From Micromonospora sp. KC723 (GTDB taxonomy: Bacteria; Actinomycetota; Actinomycetes; Mycobacteriales; Micromonosporaceae): a DNA stretch of 40,740 nt. The notes under the pieces were generated by a model, which saw only the letters and a list, made by a program, of their open reading frames with translations, did not search any database and was not told where the DNA came from. Positions 1 to 7,526 of the stretch are shown one piece after another; positions within the stretch are counted from its first letter, which is position 1, and every line of letters starts with the position of its first letter. The position numbers were made by a program, and so were the translations under genes. The stretch lies in NCBI RefSeq assembly GCF_004348595.1, contig NZ_SMKD01000041.1, positions 1 through 40,740 of the forward strand. Direction: 5' to 3'.

Positions 1-1
1 G

Positions 2-1288
2 CCGACCACCCCGCCGCCGACCCCGGGGCAGCGGGTGGACAACCCGTACCTGAACGCCAAGGGGTACGTGAACCCGGAGTGGAAGGCCAAGGCCGAGTCG
101 GTGCCCGGCGGCAACCGCGTCTCGAACACCCCGACCGCGGTCTGGCTGGACCGGATCGCCGCCATCAACGGGACGCCGGACAGCAGCTCCAACGGCGCCA
201 TGGGCCTGCGGGACCACCTGGACGAGGCGCTGCGGCAGGGTGCCAACTACATCCAGATCGTGATCTACAACCTGCCCGGCCGCGACTGCTCGGCGCTCGC
301 CTCCAACGGTGAGCTGAAGGCGCACGAGCTGCCCCGCTACAAGGCCGAGTACATCGACCCGATCGCCGCGATCCAGGGTGACGCGAAGTACCGCAACCTG
401 CGGATCATCAACGTCATCGAGATCGACTCGCTGCCGAACCTGGTGACCAACACCTCGGGCAACCCGGGCGGCACGGTCATGTGCGACACGGTCAAGAACA
501 ACGGCGCGTACGTCAACGGTGTCGGCTACGCCCTGGCCAAGTTCGGCGCGATCCCGAACGTCTACAACTACATCGACGCCGCGCACCACGGCTGGATCGG
601 CTGGGACAGCAACTTCAGCCCGACCGCCCAGATCCTGCGCGAGGCGGCCGGCGCGTCCGGCAGCACCCCGGCCAACGTGCACGGCTTCATCGTCAACACC
701 GCGAACTACTCGGCCCTGCGGGAGCCGCACTTCAAGGTGACCGACACCGTGGGCGGGACGTCCGTCCGGCAGTCCAAGTGGGTCGACTGGAACTGGTACG
801 TCGACGAGCTCTCGTTCGCCCAGGCGTTCCGCAGGGAGCTGGTGTCCAAGGGCTTCGACACGAACATCGGCATGCTGATCGACACCTCCCGTAACGGGTG
901 GGGCGGCTCGGCCCGGCCGACCGCCCCCGGGCCGACGACCAGCGTCGACGCCTACGTCAACGGTGGCCGGGTCGACCGGCGCTTCCACACCGGCAACTGG
1001 TGCAACCAGGCCGGTGCGGGTCTGGGCGAGCGTCCCAAGGCCGCTCCGGAGCCCGGCATCGACGCGTACGTCTGGGTGAAGCCCCCGGGTGAGTCGGACG
1101 GCTCCAGCAAGGAGATCCCGAACACCGAGGGCAAGGGCTTCGACCGGATGTGCGACCCGACCTACGAGGGCAACGCGCGCAACGGCAACAACATGAGCGG
1201 CGCCCTGCCGGACGCCCCGATCTCGGGCGCCTGGTTCCCGGCGCAGTTCGCCGAGCTGATGCGCAACGCCTACCCGCCGCTCTCCTGA
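2..1288 (+). CDS. Secreted GH6 cellulase (cellobiohydrolase/endoglucanase), 5'-truncated by window edge
   Basis: Inverting beta-1,4-glucanase of glycoside hydrolase family 6, acting outside the cell on cellulose. The open frame runs off the left edge. Its first residues are Pro/Thr-rich (PTTPPPTPGQ), which looks like the linker between a carbohydrate-binding module and the catalytic domain, so the signal peptide and module should lie upstream. A GTG at 35 is unlikely to be the start. Numbering from codon 35, family motifs are LPGRDCSALAS (Asp84, second conserved Asp), VIEIDSLPNLV (Asp131, the general acid position), YIDAAHHGWIGWDSN, DTSRNGWGG and MCDPTYEGN. The domain closes normally (FAELMRNAYPPLS), so the 3' end is complete. 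The long-loop features (GNWCNQAGAGLGERP, NNMSGALPDAP) resemble exo-acting Cel6B-type enzymes; endo versus exo action is inferred. Family assignment is secure. Confidence 0.93.
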   Translation, partial: PTTPPPTPGQRVDNPYLNAKGYVNPEWKAKAESVPGGNRVSNTPTAVWLDRIAAINGTPDSSSNGAMGLRDHLDEALRQGANYIQIVIYNLPGRDCSALASNGELKAHELPRYKAEYIDPIAAIQGDAKYRNLRIINVIEIDSLPNLVTNTSGNPGGTVMCDTVKNNGAYVNGVGYALAKFGAIPNVYNYIDAAHHGWIGWDSNFSPTAQILREAAGASGSTPANVHGFIVNTANYSALREPHFKVTDTVGGTSVRQSKWVDWNWYVDELSFAQAFRRELVSKGFDTNIGMLIDTSRNGWGGSARPTAPGPTTSVDAYVNGGRVDRRFHTGNWCNQAGAGLGERPKAAPEPGIDAYVWVKPPGESDGSSKEIPNTEGKGFDRMCDPTYEGNARNGNNMSGALPDAPISGAWFPAQFAELMRNAYPPLS

Positions 1289-1300
1289 TCCGGCGGACGG

Positions 1301-1340
1301 CCTACCTGCCGCGGCAGGAGTGAGGCACTGCCGCGGTAGG
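1301..1340. terminator. Imperfect hairpin after the GH6 gene
   Basis: CCTACCTGCCGCGGCA at 1301-1316 pairs with TGCCGCGGTAGG at 1329-1340, apart from a small bulge. It lies 12 bases after the cellulase stop and is the first of two hairpins in the convergent intergenic gap. Confidence 0.5.
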
Positions 1341-1347
1341 TTCCCCA

Positions 1348-1388
1348 GGGCCCCTGGCCCGACCGGTCACCGGTCGGGCCAGGGGCCC
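1348..1388. terminator. Perfect 19-bp hairpin, bidirectional terminator
   Basis: Positions 1348-1366 are the exact reverse complement of 1370-1388, with a three-base loop. The hairpin sits between the converging cellulase gene (+) and the small acidic gene (-) that ends at 1399, so it can serve both. There is no U-tract, as is usual at this GC content. Confidence 0.8.
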
Positions 1389-1398
1389 CCGCGGTCGG

Positions 1399-1782
1399 TC
1401 AGGGAACGGTCCGCTCGATCGCCGCCGGCCCCAGCTCGGCCAGATCCCGGCGGGCCCGCTCGATGTTCTCCGGGGTCAGGTCCTGCCCCCGGGCCGTCAC
1501 CAGGTCCTCCGGCTCCCACTGCTGCTCGGCGCCGGTGCGGATGTTGTCCGGGGTCGCGCCGGTGCCGGTTCCCGTCGCGCCGGTGCCCGCCGCGTACGGG
1601 TCACCCAGCAGTTCCTCGGTGCTGTCCGTCGTCGCCCCGCCCGGTTCGGCGAAGGCCGGGTTGTCCCGGTCCGGGCCGCCGTCGGTGGCCAACTGCGGCA
1701 CGGTGGTGTCGTCGTCGACCGCGGCGGCCACCTCGGGGCTCTCCTCCAGCGGCCGGCCACGGTTGGGGTCACGATCCGTCAT
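1399..1782 (-). CDS. Small acidic, probably disordered protein of unknown function
   Basis: 127 residues starting at ATG 1782, which has a good ribosome binding site (GGACAGGAGG) about 9 bases upstream; a longer in-frame reading to 1956 lacks one and is not used. The first 85 residues are rich in Asp, Glu, Pro, Gly and Thr (for example TGATGTGTGATPDN). The last 30 form a likely helix (TPENIERARRDLAELG). There is no signal peptide or membrane segment. It is the last gene of a likely three-gene minus-strand run behind a symporter and a small membrane protein. I do not recognise a named family; it may be an actinobacterial stress-type or scaffold protein, but that is a guess. Confidence 0.65.
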   Translation of the reverse strand: MTDRDPNRGRPLEESPEVAAAVDDDTTVPQLATDGGPDRDNPAFAEPGGATTDSTEELLGDPYAAGTGATGTGTGATPDNIRTGAEQQWEPEDLVTARGQDLTPENIERARRDLAELGPAAIERTVP

Positions 1783-1853
1783 GGCGCTGCCCTCCTGTCC
1801 CAGGATGCTCTGATCTCGCGTACCCCGCTGGGACGGGCCCATGCCGGCGCGGA

Positions 1854-2159
1854 TCAGACCTCCCCGGCCTCCTCGACGGTGGGCGGCTCGACCGGGCGGA
1901 GCCACTGCCAGGCCAGCATGAACAGGCCGAAGAGCAACATCACCAGACCGGCCCACAGGTTGATCCGGATGCCCTGCGCCTTGTCGATCTCCGACTGTCC
2001 GTCGAAGAGGCCGACCAGGCCGACGAGCACGCCGTACACGACGAACAGGCCACCGATCACCCGGCGGATGTCGAACAGCCGGGCCGCCGCGGACCTCGCC
2101 CGCTCCTTCTCGGTCTCCTCGACCAGCGGATCCTCCGCCCGCTCACTGTGCTGTTCCAT
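1854..2159 (-). CDS. Small two-helix integral membrane protein, symporter-linked
   Basis: 101 residues from ATG 2159, preceded by AGAGGAAGG. A charged N-terminus (about residues 1-30, with an EETEKERARSAAARLFDIRR stretch) precedes two hydrophobic helices, at about 33-53 (VIGGLFVVYGVLVGLVGLF) and 68-88 (LWAGLVMLLFGLFMLAWQWL). The C-terminus is acidic (PPTVEEAGEV). It follows the sodium:solute symporter gene by 62 bases on the same strand. The arrangement suggests an accessory or stabilising membrane partner of the symporter, which is inference from position only. No named domain is recognised. Confidence 0.7.
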   Translation of the reverse strand: MEQHSERAEDPLVEETEKERARSAAARLFDIRRVIGGLFVVYGVLVGLVGLFDGQSEIDKAQGIRINLWAGLVMLLFGLFMLAWQWLRPVEPPTVEEAGEV

Positions 2160-2221
2160 GGAGTCGACCTTCCTCTCGTGTCACCGCCGGGGGACCGGCG
2201 TCAGAAGACCGGGACGTAGCC

Positions 2222-3880
2222 TCAGAAGACCGGGATGTACAGGACCACGGCCAGGACCAGGGCGATCGCGCCGAGCAGCACCGGCGAGCGCCACCAGACC
2301 CGGTCGCCGGCCAGCACGTCGCCCTTCAGGTCCACCCCGCCCATGCCGTAGACCAGGCCCTGGAGTTCGCCGTCGGGCTTGGGGCGGGTCAGCGGAGTGA
2401 CGATCGCGGCCACCACGGCGACCGTGGCGAAGGCGATCCCCGCCCCCCAGAAGCTCTCCTCCAGGTCGGAGTTGAAGTGCAGCACCCCGCCCTTGTAGAG
2501 CAGGTACGTGGCCAGCGCGGCCACGGTGCCCGACAGCAGCGACCAGAAACCGGCCAGCGGGCTCATCCGCTTCCAGAACATGCCGATGATGAAGGTCGCG
2601 AACAACGGGGCGTTGAACAGCGAGAAGAGCGCCTGGATGTAGTTCATGATGTTGCTGAACCCGGCCGCGATGAACGCCGTGCCGATGCCGATTAGCACGC
2701 CGCCGACGGTGGCGATCCGGCCCACCCGGACGTAGTACTCGTCCGAGCCGTCCCGGCGCACGTACGCCTGCCAGATGTCGTACGTGAAGACGGTGTTGAA
2801 GCCGCTCACGTTGGCCGCCATGCCGGCCATGAACGAGGCGATCAGGCCGGTCACGGCGACCCCGAGCACCCCGTTGGGGAGCAGGTCGCGCATCAGCAGC
2901 GGAATCGCGTTGTTGTAGACCAGATCGCCCTCCGAGGCACCCAGCCCGTGCACCGTGACCAGCGCGATCAGGCCGGGGATCACGGTGACCACCGGGATCA
3001 CCAGCTTCGGGTACGCGGCGATGATCGGGGTCCGCCGGGCGGCACTCATGTTCCGCGCCGACAACGCCCGCTGCACCTCGGCGAAGTTGGTGGTCCAGTA
3101 GCCGAAGGACAGCACGAAACCGAGACCGAAGACGATGCCGATCCAGTGCGCGCCGAGGGGGTTGTCGGTGCCGCCGGTGCCCTGCCACGCGTGCAGGCCG
3201 GCCTCGCCGAGTGGGGACTCGCGGACGGCGTCCATCAGGCCGCTCACGCCACCGACCTTCACCAGCCCGATCACGGTGATCGGCACCAGACCCGCGATGA
3301 TCACGAAGAACTGGAGCACCTCGTTGTAGATCGCGCCGGAGAGCCCGCCGACGGTGATGTACGCCAGCACGATCACCGCGCCGACCAGAACCGCCACCCA
3401 CAGCGGCCAACCGAGCAGCGCCTGCATGATCAGCGCCAGCGCGTACAGGTTGACCCCGGCGATGAGCACCTGGGCCACCGCGAAGCTGATCGCGTTGAGC
3501 AGGTGGGTCGGTCGGTTGAACCGCAACCGCAGGTACTCGGGGACGCTGCGGACCCGGGAGCCGTAGTAGAAGGGCATCATCACGATGCCGAGGAAGACCA
3601 TCGCCGGCACGGCGCCGATCCAGTAGTAGTGCAGGGTCATCATGCCGTACTGGGCGCCGTTGGCGGCCATCCCGATGATCTCCAGCGCGCCGAGGTTCGC
3701 CGAGACGAAGGCCAATCCGGTCACCCAGGCCGGTAGCGAGCGCCCCGAGAGAAAGAAGTCGACGCTGGTCCGGATGGCCCGGCGGGCCGCGAAACCGACA
3801 CCGAGCACGGTGACGAAGTAGAGCGTGAGAATCCCGTAGTCCAGCGCGTTCATGCTCAGCCGGAGGCCGCCACCGTCCAT
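2222..3880 (-). CDS. Sodium:solute symporter (SSS family, SGLT-like)
   Basis: 552 residues with about 13-14 hydrophobic helices, fitting the solute:sodium symporter family (LeuT fold) that imports sugars or other small solutes with Na+. Family signatures include an SGRSLPAWVTGLAFVSANL segment, YYGSRVRSVPEYLRLRF, GGLSGAIYNEVLQFFVII and VSGFNTVFTYDIW. These are closest in style to SGLT-type sugar carriers, but the substrate cannot be read from sequence. Start: ATG 3880 (MDGGGLRLS) has a GGGTGGCGGGG stretch just upstream. ATG 3853 (MNALDYGILTLY), which begins right at helix 1, is the alternative. The gene heads a minus-strand run with the two-helix protein downstream. Confidence 0.88.
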   Translation of the reverse strand: MDGGGLRLSMNALDYGILTLYFVTVLGVGFAARRAIRTSVDFFLSGRSLPAWVTGLAFVSANLGALEIIGMAANGAQYGMMTLHYYWIGAVPAMVFLGIVMMPFYYGSRVRSVPEYLRLRFNRPTHLLNAISFAVAQVLIAGVNLYALALIMQALLGWPLWVAVLVGAVIVLAYITVGGLSGAIYNEVLQFFVIIAGLVPITVIGLVKVGGVSGLMDAVRESPLGEAGLHAWQGTGGTDNPLGAHWIGIVFGLGFVLSFGYWTTNFAEVQRALSARNMSAARRTPIIAAYPKLVIPVVTVIPGLIALVTVHGLGASEGDLVYNNAIPLLMRDLLPNGVLGVAVTGLIASFMAGMAANVSGFNTVFTYDIWQAYVRRDGSDEYYVRVGRIATVGGVLIGIGTAFIAAGFSNIMNYIQALFSLFNAPLFATFIIGMFWKRMSPLAGFWSLLSGTVAALATYLLYKGGVLHFNSDLEESFWGAGIAFATVAVVAAIVTPLTRPKPDGELQGLVYGMGGVDLKGDVLAGDRVWWRSPVLLGAIALVLAVVLYIPVF

Positions 3881-3960
3881 CCCCGCCACCCTTCGTCGCG
3901 TGCGTGGACGTGCTACTACCCGATAGGTCGACTTTCCACGCGCGACGTACGGCACACACG

Positions 3961-3995
3961 CGGGCGCCCCGGCCGACCTGCGACCGGGGCGCCCG
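3961..3995 (-). terminator. Terminator hairpin after the twin-domain pair
   Basis: CGGGCGCCCCGG (3961-3972) and CCGGGGCGCCCG (3984-3995) form a perfect 12-bp stem with an 11-base loop. It sits 10 bases beyond the stop at 4005 and separates that unit from the symporter promoter region. Confidence 0.75.
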
Positions 3996-4004
3996 ACTGC
4001 GCAG

Positions 4005-4937
4005 TCAGCGACCGAGCACCCGGTCCAGGAAGTCCCGGTACTGGCGGACCGCAACCCGCAACTGCTCGGTGTCGGCCGAACCGGCGTCCTGCCAGCCGCC
4101 AATCCGCTGCTTCTGCGCGGAGAGCGCGGCCGACAGCGCCTGGATGGCCTCCTCGACCAGTGACTGCGCCTCGCCGACCGCCGCCTGCGGGTCGTCCACG
4201 AAGCGGAGCTGGATCTCCCGCCAGCGGTCCCGGAAGCCCTGCGCCGCGTCCGGCTCGAACAGGGTCGCCGCGTGCGTCGGCACGTTGCCGCCGGCCGCCC
4301 CGGTCGCCCCGGCGGCGACCGTCGCCGCGCCGGCGCCCGGTGCCTCGGCGTCCGGGTCGACCATCGCCGGCGCGGCGCTGCCGTACCCGGCGGCCGGCGC
4401 GTCACCGTCGCGCCGTACCCCGGCCGGGCCGGCCTCGTTCCCGGTCGCGGCGTCCCGGTGCCCGGCCTCCCAGCGGTCGCGGTCGTGGATCCGGTCGGCG
4501 GCCGTCGGGTCGGCCCGTTCGTCGTCGAATGGCTCGGTTCGTCCGGGTGCGCCGTCGCCGGGCAGCGCGGTGTCCTCCAGCCGGGCATCCCGCTCGTCCT
4601 CCGGACGCCCGCTGGCCAACGCCGAGGCGGCGACCGCGTCGCCCACCGTGGCCGCGCCGAAGGCGGTCGGCAGCGGGGCCGGTTCGTGGAACTCCGGCCG
4701 GCCGCCGTCGGGGTCACGGTCCCGCCCGCCGTACGGGCGGATGCCGGCGCGGTCGTCGGCGGGGGCCACCGTCGGGTCGTCGAAGGTGCCCCGGTCCTCC
4801 AGCATGTCCTCCGGGGTGTCGGCGCGCCCGTTCCGGTCCCGGTGCGCGGTTGCCCCGCCGGCGGGTGGGACGGGTACGGGCGTGGACCGCACCGCGTCCG
4901 GGTGGTCCGGGCTGACCTGCTGCTCTTCCTGGCGCAT
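4005..4937 (-). CDS. Disordered protein with C-terminal 'RFVDxP' domain shared with its neighbour
   Basis: 310 residues from ATG 4937, which has GAGGAGAG immediately upstream; an in-frame extension further upstream overlaps the previous gene and is rejected. Residues 1 to about 225 are low-complexity, rich in Asp, Arg, Pro, Ala and Gly, and probably unstructured. The C-terminal 75 residues are compact and helical. They contain RDRWREIQLRFVDDPQAAVG at about 236-255, continuing into EAQSLVEEAI, and end LRVAVRQYRDFLDRVLGR. The same two motifs occur in the membrane protein encoded 10 bases upstream (WEELQVRFVDSPAETVG and LRQAVVHYRTLFADLLGE), so the pair are diverged paralogues of one domain. The close spacing implies one transcript. 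Function is unknown; a soluble partner of a membrane-anchored protein is plausible. Confidence 0.75.
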   Translation of the reverse strand: MRQEEQQVSPDHPDAVRSTPVPVPPAGGATAHRDRNGRADTPEDMLEDRGTFDDPTVAPADDRAGIRPYGGRDRDPDGGRPEFHEPAPLPTAFGAATVGDAVAASALASGRPEDERDARLEDTALPGDGAPGRTEPFDDERADPTAADRIHDRDRWEAGHRDAATGNEAGPAGVRRDGDAPAAGYGSAAPAMVDPDAEAPGAGAATVAAGATGAAGGNVPTHAATLFEPDAAQGFRDRWREIQLRFVDDPQAAVGEAQSLVEEAIQALSAALSAQKQRIGGWQDAGSADTEQLRVAVRQYRDFLDRVLGR

Positions 4938-4947
4938 GGGGCTCTCC

Positions 4948-5541
4948 TCAGCGGCTGGTGACGTCGTGCGGGCTGTCCGGTCTGCGCTGCGCCGGCGGTC
5001 GCTGCCCGACCGGATCCTCGCCGAGCAGGTCGGCGAAGAGGGTCCGGTAGTGCACGACGGCCTGGCGCAGCTCCTCGGTGCTTGCCTCACCCCGCTCGTT
5101 GCGCAGCCGGATCTCGTGCGCCTCCCGATAGTGGGTGAGGGTGCGGGCGTGCTCGACGGAGAGGTGGGCGATCTGTTCCGGGAAGTCCCCGGCGGGGTAG
5201 CCGCGGTCGGCGATGAGCCGGCTGACCAGTTCGTCGGCGTCACCGACCGTCTCGGCCGGGGAGTCGACGAACCGCACCTGGAGTTCCTCCCAGGCGGCGG
5301 CGTAGCGGGCGCGGGCCTGCGGGTCCAGCGGGGTGAGTTCGAGTTCGGCGTGCCGGCGTTCCCGGTCGCGCAGCTCTCGTTCGGCGGCGGTGCGGCTGTC
5401 CCGTTCCGTGACGACCCGGTCGTACTCGGGGCCGAATCGGCGTTTGAGCGCGCGGCGCCGGCCGGTCACGACGGCCACGGCGACCAGCACCGCGACCACC
5501 AGCACGGCGAGCACCACAACGACTACCTGCGTGGGCGACAT
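4948..5541 (-). CDS. Membrane-anchored protein with 'RFVDxP' helical domain, unknown function
   Basis: 197 residues. ATG 5541 is chosen because GGAGGAG lies just upstream; a longer in-frame start at 5589 adds an unlikely extension. One N-terminal membrane segment (about residues 5-26, VVVVVLAVLVVAVLVAVAVV) is followed by basic residues (GRRRALKRRF), predicting a cytoplasmic body. A charged coiled-coil-like stretch runs over about 40-70, then the domain shared with the downstream gene (AWEELQVRFVDSPAETVGDA at about 83-102, LRQAVVHYRTLFADLLGE near 158-175). The tail is Pro/Arg-rich. I recognise the architecture as typical of conserved actinobacterial hypothetical proteins but know no assigned function. 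It forms a two-gene unit with 4005-4937. Confidence 0.78.
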   Translation of the reverse strand: MSPTQVVVVVLAVLVVAVLVAVAVVTGRRRALKRRFGPEYDRVVTERDSRTAAERELRDRERRHAELELTPLDPQARARYAAAWEELQVRFVDSPAETVGDADELVSRLIADRGYPAGDFPEQIAHLSVEHARTLTHYREAHEIRLRNERGEASTEELRQAVVHYRTLFADLLGEDPVGQRPPAQRRPDSPHDVTSR

Positions 5542-5623
5542 GGCTCCTCCTTCGCCACCCTGGTATTCCCTCCGTCCGGTGATCGCCAATCCCGATCCGG
5601 TGGACTTTCCTGGCGGCTAAAAG

Positions 5624-5638
5624 TTGACTGATTCCAGA
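5624..5638 (+). promoter_or_regulatory. FurA-box-like element upstream of catalase
   Basis: TTGACTGATTCCAGA lies in the 267-base divergent gap between 5541 and the catalase start at 5809. It matches, as I remember it, the core of the mycobacterial FurA operator in front of furA-katG, where the same bases include the -35 hexamer (TTGACT). No convincing -10 is seen 17 bases further on (TTGGGT at 5647-5652), so the exact promoter is uncertain. The rest of the gap holds the ribosome binding site near 5797-5803 and nothing else I can name. Confidence 0.5.
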
Positions 5639-5808
5639 CAACGCGCTTGGGTGGGGTGATGCCGGTCGAGTTTGGCGTCGTACGCCCGCCCGCCGCCCGC
5701 CGCGTGACGCGCGGTCCCGCGGTGCTGGCGACGGCGTCCGCGGTGGGGTCCACCGACACCACCCACCGGGGGTCACCCCGACCGCCAGAACCCATCAGGA
5801 GGACAGCG

Positions 5809-7308
5809 ATGAGCGATCAGGCCGACAAGCCCATCCTCACCACCCGTCAGGGTCACCCCGTCCACAACAACCAGCAGCAGCGCACGGTCGGTTCGCGTGG
5901 GCCCGCGACGCTGGAGAACTACCACTTCCTGGAGAAGATCAGCCACTTCGACCGGGAGCGGATTCCCGAGCGGGTGGTGCACGCCCGCGGCTTCGTCGCC
6001 CACGGCGAGTTCGAGGCGTACGGCACGGTCGGAACCGGTGACCAGGCCGTGCCGGCGTCCACCTTCACGAGGGCCAAACTCTTCCAGACCAGGGGCAAGA
6101 AGACCCCGGTCACCATCCGGTTCTCCACCGTCATCGGCGGCCGGGACTCCTCCGAGGCGGCCCGCGACCCGCGTGGCTTCGCGGTGAAGTTCCGCACCGA
6201 GGACGGCAACTGGGACATGGTCGGCAACAACCTCCAGATCTTCTTCATCCGCGACGCGATCAAGTTCCCCGACGTGATCCACGCGTTGAAGCCGGACCCG
6301 GTGACCTTCCGCCAGGAGCCCAACCGGATCTTCGACTTCATGTCGAACACGCCCGAGGCCATGCACATGCTGACCTGGCTGTTCAGCCCGTACGGCATCC
6401 CGAGGAACTACCGCACCATGCGCGGCTCCGGGGTGAACACGTACCGCCTCGTCAACGCCGGCGGCGAGGGCGTGCTGGTCAAGTTCCACTGGCTCTCCCA
6501 ACAGGGCGAGCACAACCTCACCGAGGCGCAGGCGCAGGAGATCCAGGCCAGGGACCTCGGCCACGCCTCGAAGGACCTGTACGAGGCCATCGAGCGCGGC
6601 GAGTACCCGCAGTGGGAGCTCAACGTCCAGATCATGAGCGACGACGAGCACCCGGAACTGGACTTCGACCCGCTCGACGACACCAAGATCTGGCCGGAGG
6701 AGGACTTCCCGTACCTGCCTGTCGGAATGATGACTCTCAACCGGAACATCACCGACCACCACAACGAGAACGAGCAGATCGCCTTCGGCACCGGCGTGCT
6801 GGTCGACGGCATCGACTTCTCCGACGACAAGATGCTCGTCGGCCGCACCTTCTCCTACTCGGACACCCAGCGCTACCGGGTCGGCCCGAACTACCTCCAG
6901 CTGCCGGTCAACCGGCCCCGCGAGGACGTGGTGGTCAGCACCAACCAGTCCGGCGGCGCGATGTCGTACGGGGTGGACAACCGGGGCGCGAACCCGCACA
7001 TCAACTTCGAACCGTCCTCGGCGGCCGGGCTGCGCGAGGCCGACGAGTCGTACCGGGAGTACCGCCCGTTCGTGTCCGGGCAGGTCATGAAGGCCCCGAT
7101 CGAGCGGCAGGACAACTACTCCCAGGCTGGCCGGCGGTACCGCGAGATGGCCGACTGGGAGCGCGACGACCTCGTCCTCAACCTGGTGACCAACCTGTCC
7201 CGGTGTGACAAGCACATCCAGGAGAAGATGGTCTGGCACTTCAGCCAGTGCGACCACGACTACGGCCGCCGCGTCGCCGAGGGCCTCGGCCTGTCGACCG
7301 ACGGCTGA
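5809..7308 (+). CDS. katA: Monofunctional heme catalase
   Basis: 499 residues. It dismutates H2O2 to water and oxygen with a heme b cofactor, in the cytoplasm. Catalytic His58 sits in [13 protein letters not shown], the active-site Asn in [19 protein letters not shown] (Asn140/141), and the proximal heme ligand Tyr350 with Arg346 in [17 protein letters not shown]. The length fits small-subunit (clade 3-like) catalases. The start ATG 5809 follows AGGAGGA; the frame is open upstream to 5647 but that extension is Pro/Arg-rich and unlike catalase N-termini. It is transcribed alone, divergent from the twin-domain pair, with a FurA-box-like element about 170 bases upstream. No fur/catR gene is adjacent. 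The function is secure; the symbol is by analogy. Confidence 0.96.
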   Translation: MSDQADKPILTTRQGHPVHNNQQQRTVGSRGPATLENYHFLEKISHFDRERIPERVVHARGFVAHGEFEAYGTVGTGDQAVPASTFTRAKLFQTRGKKTPVTIRFSTVIGGRDSSEAARDPRGFAVKFRTEDGNWDMVGNNLQIFFIRDAIKFPDVIHALKPDPVTFRQEPNRIFDFMSNTPEAMHMLTWLFSPYGIPRNYRTMRGSGVNTYRLVNAGGEGVLVKFHWLSQQGEHNLTEAQAQEIQARDLGHASKDLYEAIERGEYPQWELNVQIMSDDEHPELDFDPLDDTKIWPEEDFPYLPVGMMTLNRNITDHHNENEQIAFGTGVLVDGIDFSDDKMLVGRTFSYSDTQRYRVGPNYLQLPVNRPREDVVVSTNQSGGAMSYGVDNRGANPHINFEPSSAAGLREADESYREYRPFVSGQVMKAPIERQDNYSQAGRRYREMADWERDDLVLNLVTNLSRCDKHIQEKMVWHFSQCDHDYGRRVAEGLGLSTDG

Positions 7309-7321
7309 GTTCCCTTCTGGA

Positions 7322-7354
7322 CGAACGCCCCGCCGGGGACGGGCGGGGCGTTCG
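7322..7354 (+). terminator. Terminator after catalase
   Basis: CGAACGCCCCGCC (7322-7334) pairs perfectly with GGCGGGGCGTTCG (7342-7354) around a 7-base loop, 13 bases after the catalase stop codon. Confidence 0.8.
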
Positions 7355-7526
7355 CCGAGCCGAGGATCCACAACGGAGCGCAGGTGGGACCGTTGTCACC
7401 CGGTAGTGCTGCGGGCCCCGATTACGTATCCTGCCCAAGGCGCCCGTGCCGGTGCCCGGCGCCGTGGCCGGGTGCTGCCCGGCCGGCGCCGGCGCCACCG
7501 CTGCCATCCCTTCGGGCGAGGACTCA

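Noticed and set aside
5647..5808. Extended N-terminus of catalase
   Set aside because: The upstream codons give Pro/Arg-rich sequence unlike any catalase, whereas ATG 5809 has an ideal AGGAGGA.
5773..7371. Long open frame of 532 codons antisense to the catalase gene
   Set aside because: It is a shadow of a conserved gene; the Val/Asp/Leu/Arg-rich product is typical of reverse frames of GC-rich genes.
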